DNA from: Lineus longissimus
Lineage: Eukaryota > Nemertea > Pilidiophora > Heteronemertea > Lineidae
Direction of reading: 5' to 3'
NCBI RefSeq assembly: GCF_910592395.1
Contig: NC_088321.1
Span: forward strand, 992,001 to 1,056,000
DNA: 64,000 nucleotides
Position 1 is the first letter of the stretch. Every line of letters begins with the position of its first letter. A program made the position numbers and the translations under genes. Positions 56,318 to 64,000 of the stretch are shown piece by piece. The notes beneath the pieces were generated by a model. It was not told where the DNA came from and ran no database searches. It worked only from the letters and a program-made list of their open reading frames with translations.

Positions 56318-58855
56318 ATGAACTACCTAGTGCTTTCAGTGGTCCTGGCTGCTTTGATTGGAGGTAAGGTTTAGTGCTTTTAGGCGAAGGTTCACGGGGG
56401 ACGATCGCTGAGACGGGAGGGGGTTCGGGCCGGGTTACCGACCTCTAGACTACCATGACTACCAGCGGGCTGGGAACGTCTGAATGCCCATTGTTTTATC
56501 TGGAAGTATTCGGCGAGATCCCCTCGGGATACACTAACGAGAGACTCAAAAATGCAACATGGTAAATTCTGAATTCGCCATGTCTTTATTTATTCTTGAT
56601 AGCGGGCATACGTGTATAGGCTAATAAATTATTACTACGATGACTTTACTTTGCTGCAAGCGTTCCCCATCTGTGGGTCTACCGTTGGCTCTCATAGAAT
56701 ATCTGGATCCCGTTGTAAAACATGGTTTGTGATAATCACCATAGGCCCATCCATGGCCCAATCAATGATCCACGCAGGGCACTTTGCCTGTATAGATGGC
56801 GCTAAATTGGTCACTGCCGGGAAATGAAATGCGCGAGGCTGCATGTGGCAGACCACCAAGCTCAACACGGCTAGTCTTCTGCGCATATCGATATATATGT
56901 AGCCTTGTCTATTCATTTGTCAAAACATTATAGGGCTAAACCGTTCAAATGTTCAAATTCAAATTTTAAATTCATGTTCAACAAACGGTGTATGCCTAGA
57001 CTTTCCGCGAATGTTCTATATGCCGAACATGAATTATTGATACGTCTGGCGCGGGGGAAAAACCATACTCCGCCCAGTGATAGCAGTGTGGTGAGGCGGT
57101 ATGTTTGATTATCATGTCTGTTTTGGAGTATGGGCAAAAGCTTCCCTTGGGACTAACTAGGCTACATGCACTGAGCAACGATCTTTGGGTTTTTTTGTGT
57201 CAGAATAGGCCGGGTCTATTTGGCAAGCCGCTCGCCGAACAGGCATCTTTTTTTGTCCTGTTTGGAGAGCCGCTTGCCAAACAGTCCAAAAAAACCACCC
57301 TGTTCGGCCAGCCGGGCTTGCCAAACAGAGCAAAATTTCTTTCCTGTTTGGCAAGCCGATGAATAAACCACGCCTACTCATGAATATGCATAATGGCGTA
57401 TTGATCTGAAAATGGTCTGTTACTGCGGTTTTTCCTCTCCAGCGCATTACTAACTTATGAATATTAATGAGCCCTTGGGCATTTATAAATATTAATGAGT
57501 TCGGCTCTCCATTCAGGACAAAAAAAGTCGCTGTTTTGGAAGCCGGGCTTGCCAAATAGTCACTTCCGTCAGAATATTATACCGGGAAAATCGGCCGCCT
57601 CGACATACTTCATGGCACGCTATCAATCAATAAACGAAGTCCTTATAGGTCATTGAAATAGGTCCGATGACTGATTTCATAATTCATATCGTCGTTTGTC
57701 ATTCGGCCGCCAATTCACTGAATCCAGCACATCCGGTTAGTTGTCTGCTGATTCCAAGTAAGATGGCGTAATATCATTACAAAAATCGATCCAAGTAGGC
57801 CTAATGTGTTTTTTGATGATATTGAAATTACATTTATGAGAATCATAATTTTTATGTAAAATAAGTTATCCTCAGTGCAATAAAGTTTTGTGTTTATATT
57901 TCGTTAGAATGATTCTGGTTAATGAGAAGCACTCTTGGGTACATTTTCGGCCGTTTTTGCCATCCAGAATCAAATATTCATACAGCCCTTTTTTGACATC
58001 CAATCAAGTGACGCTATTTGCTATGTTAATTTTTCTGCAAGCCAATCAAGTAGTGCCATATATTCCGTCCTGATTCAATATTCCAGGGGCGTTTGGTCAG
58101 TTTACTTTCTCGTGTGGTCAAGAGGCGGTCGATCAGGGTGTAGACGAATGCCCCAGGAAGAATCGGATTTGGCCCTTAAAGGATGACCCGGATGGCAACA
58201 TGAAATGCTGCATCATAAATGATCAAATCGTGCCCATCTATGGATGCTGCGCGGGAATGCCGTAAGTAAATATTTAAGAGCATGTCAGTGTGTTCGCGTT
58301 CACTGCACTCCTAAATCAGTGGTGGGCGCCGTTCTACTGCAAGTCAACCACTACATCGGATTGAAAAGAACGGCAGAATCGGGCGCTGTTTTAGTGTGCC
58401 CATGTGAGAGATCATGGGCTCACTTATACGGGATTCTGATTGGCCAAATGGGACCGGAAGGTCCGTGAAAGCTGCTTGGAGAGTGGGGAGCGATAGCTGC
58501 GCTAGTCCGCCAAGGCTGGCGAAATCAGCTGACAGATGGGCGGGCCAGACAGGTCTATTCGCCTGTGATACTGTCTGATAGATTTTCCCGCCATTATTTC
58601 TGGTCTTTTGGGGCACACGATGGGGAGGACATATATAGCGGTTCCTCTCATTTTTAACCTGAATTTAATTTGATTTTCAGTGCCTATGTCTACGGCGGCG
58701 GGGCCGGCGTTTCGGTGATTCTCATTATCTCCATCGCCCTGTGCTGCTGGTGCTGCTGCCGCAAGAAGAGGCAACAGCCTGGCTTCATCATGTTCCAGAA
58801 CCCACCAGTCGTGGTGCAAGCGGCTCAACAGGCCGACAGGACAAGACCGGTCTAA
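56318..58855 (+). CDS. Cluster gene C: one-module Cys-rich single-pass membrane protein (131 aa)
   Basis: Exons 56318-56363, 58087-58261 and 58681-58855; phases 1 and 2. The signal peptide MNYLVLSVVLAALIGGAFG is followed by a single module: C25-x11-C37-x18-C56C57-x11-C69C70, with CPR after the second Cys as in A and B. A transmembrane helix (about 79-97) runs into a Cys/Trp run, then RKKR, then QPGFIMF (F109) and a longer tail with NPPVVV. Compared with A and B, one middle exon and one module are absent; the phases show the remaining exon can follow the signal exon and precede the membrane exon directly. It resembles the basic Shisa-like architecture more than A and B do. Intron 1 carries a TIR element. 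Confidence 0.78.
57215..57561. mobile_element. TIR element in gene C intron 1
   Basis: Ends 'gtctatttggcaagcc' (57215) and 'ggcttgccaaatagtc' (to about 57561) are inverse complements with one mismatch. The interior repeats 'tgtttggcaagcc' and its inverse several times. No transposase. Confidence 0.8.
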
Positions 58856-60460
58856 GTTACCGGGAGATACTTGTGCCGAGGCAAGACCGCCATGATTGAT
58901 TGTTTAAGCATTTTAGCAGTTAATTTGTCAATGTTTGATCGCGTCGCATCAGTAATTGCGTGCGGTTGTGAATCTGAAATGTGGATATGATATTCCGCAC
59001 AGTCGGGCAAGTTACTTGTGAAATTTATACTGGTATTATAGTACGTAGTATAATGGTTGTCCACGGAAAATTTTTAGATCATCGGACAATTTGGAGAGAC
59101 GTTCATATTTTGACCCGTTTCACTTCCGCCAATAAGAAAAATCTAATAACACGCCCCCTATTGCCAAATTAGCGAATATCAAAATTTATTTTTTCATGAA
59201 ATGATTTCTTTATATCTGTTGACTTGTCACAGCAAATATCTTTTGAATACCTCTCCAAATATGGACTTGATAGTTAAAAACATGCGTCTAATTCATAGGT
59301 CTACAGAACCTACGCATATTTAATGGTGGTCTTGTCTCTGTTAGCGTTAAAAGGCGGTCCGGTGCCATTACATTGGAACCTCCCTAAGCGGACACCTCTC
59401 TATTAAGGACAACCTCTCTTTTGAGGACACTAGTTAGGTCCCAAATTGGTACTTTCCATTCAATTTTATCACTTTAATCAGGACACCTCTCTATTAAGGA
59501 CAGCACTTGCCTGTCTCGAGGGGTCCTAAATAGAGAGGGTTTAAAGCTTAAATACAATGCTTTCAGTTCAGTGATTTGATATGTACTTGTTTTTTCCGTT
59601 TTTTGGCGCTTATATAACTCTATTTGGCGCACATTTGTAGTACACCTGTATATTTAGAGGAGAACGCCGTGGTCCAGAAAAATAGAAATGCGGTGCTGTA
59701 GTGAAGTTATTATGCATGCAAATTTTCTGAAACTTGGAAGTACATATATTTGTACATCTAACTTATATTCAATATGTATTTACACGATTTGATATTTTGA
59801 CAATAGATTACAAATTTGAATTTTCTAACGAGCGGAGCGGGCGTAAGCCTTTATTTGACTAAATTGTATATCACAGCAGAGAAAGCAGAGTCCAGAGTGT
59901 GTAGTGTAGTTTCGACTCGCCAGGGGGCGGCTTATCATCATGTCACCAGTGGTTTCAACGTACTCCGCCTCTCGATATTTCAATATTTGTACACAAGGAA
60001 GCGGTATGAAAAACGTGAATCTCAGGATGGCCTAAATGCATCCCTAGCCTCCTGTTTATGAAATAGCAGCTGTTAACCTGCGGACTTGTGGGGCTTATTA
60101 AAAACTGAGAGATGCGGAGTGCGTAACCGCGAGATGCCAACCTCGGTGAGAGCGCCGCAAAGATTTGTATTGCAAACACGGAACCTGAAAAGGTGAACAT
60201 TCATGAGACCGAGGCTCTAGTGGGGAGCAGTCCTTATTTTGATTTACGTACACTTAGATGCGGGATTTTTTGTGGCCATCATAGCATGTAGCGGTTTAAT
60301 CAAAGATGGCGTCCAATGAGCTAGTGTTAATTTTGTGTGTGGCGGCGTAGCAACTCTCCCCCAAGAAGTCACCTAAAACCTGATTTTGACCATGGTTTTA
60401 GCCGAAAAATTTCAAGAAGTCAGGTCATTACGTCCCCCCGAGACCCTTTGCTCCACCAAT
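58856..60460. other. Spacer downstream of gene C
   Basis: No gene seen. It holds a CTCTCTATTAAGGACA element and, at about 59695-59840, a dispersed repeat ('tatgcatgcaaattttctga', 'aaacttgg', 'tctaacga') that also occurs near 6025-6175 in methyltransferase intron 4. Confidence 0.5.
59371..59542 (+). mobile_element. 'CTCTCTATTAAGGACA' element, copy 10
   Basis: From ttggaacctccctaagcgg to ctaaatagagagggttt. Right end slightly decayed. Confidence 0.7.
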
Positions 60461-61177
60461 GGTCTCACTAGCCAGTGGTGATCAGGTCAACATTGGTCCC
60501 CCTTAAAAAAAAAGTTCTTCAATCTCAGGCGATTACCATGGATACAGATAAGCCTATCATATCGCTATTGCTGCATGTTCAAATGTCGGTGTCCTGGGTA
60601 TTTTGTGAAGAGGTAGCTCTGACGATTATTTGAGGAAAATATCAGCTTCTTCTGTGCACGTCCGCAGTGACCAGGCCTCGCATGCTATGTATAGCTCAAT
60701 CGGATGTTGACATGAACTGGTTCCTGTCAGAGTGCACATGTTCTCAAGGTGAGACTTCGCGGTCAAAATGCTCAAAGAAAAGCCGCAACGACACCCTATT
60801 TTGGTATCAAAATTTAAAATTGTTATTATTTTGCTTTCTCAAGGTGATAAGTAGAAGTTTATAAAAATATTATTTCACCATCCATGTTAATCGTCAAGTT
60901 ATAAGGCGGCAAGGTGAAATTTTCAAAATTTTCATCGATGTACAGGGTGTCTCATGTATTGTGCTGCCCCCATGTTCTCATGACTGAATTACTTGATAAC
61001 AATGAAAGCTGGTCAGAAGTATTCTAGAAGCGGCAAGCTATTCAGAAATGTATAGGTTTATGTGTGAGAGTGATATACTGCAAGGTCGACAGCCACTTGA
61101 ACAGGGGTATGCATGAAATGACGTCGCGCCATTTGTGGAGCCAGGTAGGCCCGGCCATTGCACTGGCTAGTGAGACC
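60461..61177. mobile_element. 717-bp TIR element, copy 1 of an apparently identical pair
   Basis: Starts ggtctcactagccagtg and ends with its perfect inverse cactggctagtgagacc (17-bp TIR). By eye the whole 717 bp is repeated at 61534-62250. The open frame inside (60667-60864) is simply carried in both copies. No transposase was recognised. Confidence 0.9.
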
Positions 61178-61533
61178 TTAATCAAAATACCAATAAAAGT
61201 GAAATCATAAAATATGATAATAAATGTCATTTTGAACATCATTTGACTTCATCGAATGCATTCGGGTGGATAAAGATGCTTTCATCTCAGTTCATGGACC
61301 AAAAAGGCCTCCACAGCTGAGGTGTGCTGTTACTCGAATTCCCTCTGAATTCCGCTTTCTGAACGAATTTGAAAATGGGTGAAGTGCTGAGTTTGCCTAT
61401 GATTTTGAATGGATCACCACTGGAAGCTATTCTTGTTGGACCTGTCATGTAGGACACCAAAATGTTTGTATCAATCCAGATTTTCATATTTTGTAGTAAA
61501 AAGGGGAAATATGAGACTGCATGTTACCATTAA
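61178..61533. other. 356-bp unique spacer between the two 717-bp elements
   Basis: It begins ttaatc and ends accattaa, so TTAA-like tetramers sit against both inner ends. The outer flanks are AAT on both sides. No coding content was seen. Confidence 0.6.
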
Positions 61534-62250
61534 GGTCTCACTAGCCAGTGGTGATCAGGTCAACATTGGTCCCCCTTAAAAAAAAAGTTCTTCAATCTCA
61601 GGCGATTACCATGGATACAGATAAGCCTATCATATCGCTATTGCTGCATGTTCAAATGTCGGTGTCCTGGGTATTTTGTGAAGAGGTAGCTCTGACGATT
61701 ATTTGAGGAAAATATCAGCTTCTTCTGTGCACGTCCGCAGTGACCAGGCCTCGCATGCTATGTATAGCTCAATCGGATGTTGACATGAACTGGTTCCTGT
61801 CAGAGTGCACATGTTCTCAAGGTGAGACTTCGCGGTCAAAATGCTCAAAGAAAAGCCGCAACGACACCCTATTTTGGTATCAAAATTTAAAATTGTTATT
61901 ATTTTGCTTTCTCAAGGTGATAAGTAGAAGTTTATAAAAATATTATTTCACCATCCATGTTAATCGTCAAGTTATAAGGCGGCAAGGTGAAATTTTCAAA
62001 ATTTTCATCGATGTACAGGGTGTCTCATGTATTGTGCTGCCCCCATGTTCTCATGACTGAATTACTTGATAACAATGAAAGCTGGTCAGAAGTATTCTAG
62101 AAGCGGCAAGCTATTCAGAAATGTATAGGTTTATGTGTGAGAGTGATATACTGCAAGGTCGACAGCCACTTGAACAGGGGTATGCATGAAATGACGTCGC
62201 GCCATTTGTGGAGCCAGGTAGGCCCGGCCATTGCACTGGCTAGTGAGACC
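61534..62250. mobile_element. 717-bp TIR element, copy 2
   Basis: Same orientation and, as far as can be read, the same sequence as 60461-61177 (constant offset 1073). Perfect 17-bp terminal inverted repeats. Confidence 0.9.
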
Positions 62251-62429
62251 AATACCAAAAGCTAGCTTCGCCCCCGCTCTGAAGGACACGGAACAGTGAT
62301 GTGTCACGTTAGATGTTGGACTATTGTATGCACATGTAATTGTAGAATAAAGGTGACTAGTTATGTAATCGATCTGTAATATATGTAGTTAAGTCGCCGG
62401 TATATTAACCCTTCACCATACGCAGTTCG

Positions 62430-62800
62430 TACCCGGCATAGTCGTGGGTCGGAGAGATGAGGAACCAGACAGTGCAGTGACGGCGGATATGAGACCGTCC
62501 AAATGCAGTCGGTTCTTACATGTAAATGTGGGCTTAAATGATATGTATAGTTTCTCCGTGGCTGCCCCTTATCTCTGGAATCGACTCCCCAAAGCAATTA
62601 CATCTGCTGAGACCCTCACCCAATTCAAATCCCTTCTTAAAACACACTTGTCCAATCTTCGCTTCAAAAAATAGAGGACGTAGCGCTTTGAGCAGGGTGA
62701 CCTGGAAAGGCGCTTTACAAATTCTATATTTATTTTATATTTCATGTACTAAACTTCCTTTTAATATTTAATTTAAATAATAGCATTATTATTAAAATAT
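62430..62800 (+). mobile_element. LINE ORF2 C-terminal remnant and 3' tail
   Basis: The frame ending at 62674 encodes 'FSVAAPYLWNRLPKAI' and 'FKSLLKTHLSNLRF', the standard C-terminus of L2/CR1-type reverse-transcriptase proteins. An AT-rich tail follows. 5'-truncated; in the spacer before gene D. Confidence 0.75.
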
Positions 62801-63263
62801 GACTTGCAATAAAAGGAGTGTCAAAAATCATTCCTATAAATAGTCATGTTTTGAACTGTATTATAAAGTTGACATTTTCTATGTTGGATGTGCGTATGTC
62901 TGGAATAAATCTTCTCAACAAAATCTTGATCCAATTCTTTGGTGTCATTCCTTGCAATTGTGAAAGTCAGAAAAGAATTCTTAGCCCACGAAACAGGCAT
63001 ACCTTGTATGGTAGAGATCGGAGACATAAATCAGAAATATAAACGGCCGATAAAATACCGCCCGCAAAATAATGTTTTGGACAAATGCCAACAAATGGAC
63101 AATGAGGTAACAAAGCGGTATTCAACTAAAAAGGGGGGACTTTCACTTTCATGTATGTCCTTTCAGTTTGTTTATAAAGCAACACGTACTCAAATATCAT
63201 AAAACGAAAGAGCAAAGAGAGTGTATGTTGCTTGTGTTTATTTTCTGAGGAAAAATAACTGAG

Positions 63264-63890
63264 ATGGCGGGCATCAAGTTATATCGGACTGTGTTCTTGT
63301 TATGTTCCGTGGCTCTGCTGGGTACGTAAGTGAAAATGTGAAACCTTTCAATTTTTCAAAGTTGTACTAGCGGTAGCATGCAAAATAGCTATTAGCAAAA
63401 TACATGTAGCTATTAGCGGGGTAATTGTCAGAAGGATGGTAATCATTCTCCATCCCCACGATGCTAGATTTCCAATAAGCCTACCCGTACGAGACCACAT
63501 CTTGACCCTCAAATTAGGATCCACTCCGCCGATCTAGACTCCGTTACATCTGATGGTTCAGAATGCGAGACTTTGACATAACTCGCCATAAAATGCGCAC
63601 AACAGTCCATCGCTGGATGACCTTGCCGCTACACGTCGCTTTTTTCGCAGTCCGAAATAGTCTAAAACAAATCCATGTTACATATTCACATGACGTATCA
63701 GACATTAAAAAAATTGTAACTTTTTCTCAAAAAGATGCAACCAAATGCCCCAGCGGTACGAATTATCCAGAGTTCTGTCCACGATTGGGAGATAAAGCGG
63801 ATCTCACAACATGTTGTCTCACGAGCGACAACAAGCCCGACTGCTGCAAGACGCCTGCGTCTGTTAGAAAAGTGACAATCTGCCCGCAAG
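63264..63890 (+). CDS. Cluster gene D: Cys-rich membrane protein, 5' part only (continues past the window)
   Basis: Exons 63264-63321 and 63735-63890 are visible, both ending in phase 1 as in A and B. The signal peptide MAGIKLYRTVFLLCSVALLG leads into module 1: C24-x9-C34-x11-C46C47-x8-C56C57, with NYPEFCPR closely matching the NYPAACPR of A and B. Exon 2 ends TICPQ, whose Cys matches the first Cys of module 2 in A and B, so a third exon with the rest of module 2 is predicted beyond 64000. The first donor (G|GTACGT) is chosen for phase consistency; a GTAAG four bases on would break it. Transmembrane segment not seen because of truncation. Confidence 0.7.
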
Positions 63891-64000
63891 GTAAGAGTTC
63901 TGCACCAAGATATCAATCACACACTCCAAGTGAAAATCATGTTCGAAAACAGTTTTTTTCATGAATAACACGAGTTCCCACATCTCTTGTGATGAGGTTC

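Noticed and set aside
60667-61937. Two identical 65-codon frames as a duplicated gene
   Set aside because: Each lies wholly inside a copy of the 717-bp TIR element and has no gene-like features; identity reflects element duplication.
60461-62250. LTR retrotransposon with 717-bp LTRs
   Set aside because: The repeats lack TG...CA ends and carry inverted termini; the 356-bp interior has no primer-binding site, polypurine tract or gag/pol coding content that I can see.

Overview
The window is animal nuclear DNA. Every recognisable gene is split by GT-AG introns, and there are no bacterial-type operons. Many introns hold small inverted-repeat elements, minisatellites, LINE tails and tRNA-derived SINE heads. 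The protein homologies (MNS1, CHTOP, VPS72, a METTL25-family enzyme), the compact introns and the frequent 'taggccta' words suggest a marine invertebrate, perhaps a deuterostome or lophotrochozoan. I cannot name the species.

Layout. 1-3700: no gene; a 120-bp tandem array and SINE pieces. 3703-9198 (+): an eight-exon METTL25/METTL25B-family methyltransferase of 607 codons. 9200-11820: no gene; repeats and a LINE tail interrupted by a palindromic element. 11823-17641 (-): MNS1, ten exons, 498 codons, convergent with the methyltransferase. 17750-20075: the head-to-head gap, holding two large foldback elements. 20076-26200 (+): CHTOP, eight exons, 300 codons. 26200-30690: no gene; arrays. 30694-35505 (+): a candidate unrecognised 74-codon spliced gene whose first intron carries a 181-bp satellite with a head-to-head inversion. 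35506-42640: no convincing gene. 42641-46907 (-): VPS72/YL1, six exons, 340 codons. 48557 to the window end (+): a tandem cluster of four related genes (called A-D here) for small cysteine-rich single-pass membrane proteins. They resemble the Shisa-like/STMC6 superfamily. D runs off the right edge.

How the genes relate. METTL25-type enzyme, CHTOP (mRNA export/PRMT1 partner) and VPS72 (H2A.Z deposition) are housekeeping nuclear or RNA factors. MNS1 is an axonemal/ciliary structural protein. I see no single pathway joining them. Human METTL25B, CHTOP and VPS72 all lie in 1q21-q23 as I recall, so the neighbourhood may be ancient linkage.

The most interesting content is the A-D cluster. All four genes share a signal-peptide exon and the intron phase pattern 1-(1)-2. 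A and B carry two copies of a six-cysteine module with identical spacing (C-x11-C-x11-CC), whereas C has one. The three complete proteins end in a short basic tail with a GY/GF-x-x-hydrophobic motif like lysosomal/endosomal sorting signals. All exon models were built by eye from splice sites, reading phase and remembered family features; no search was run.
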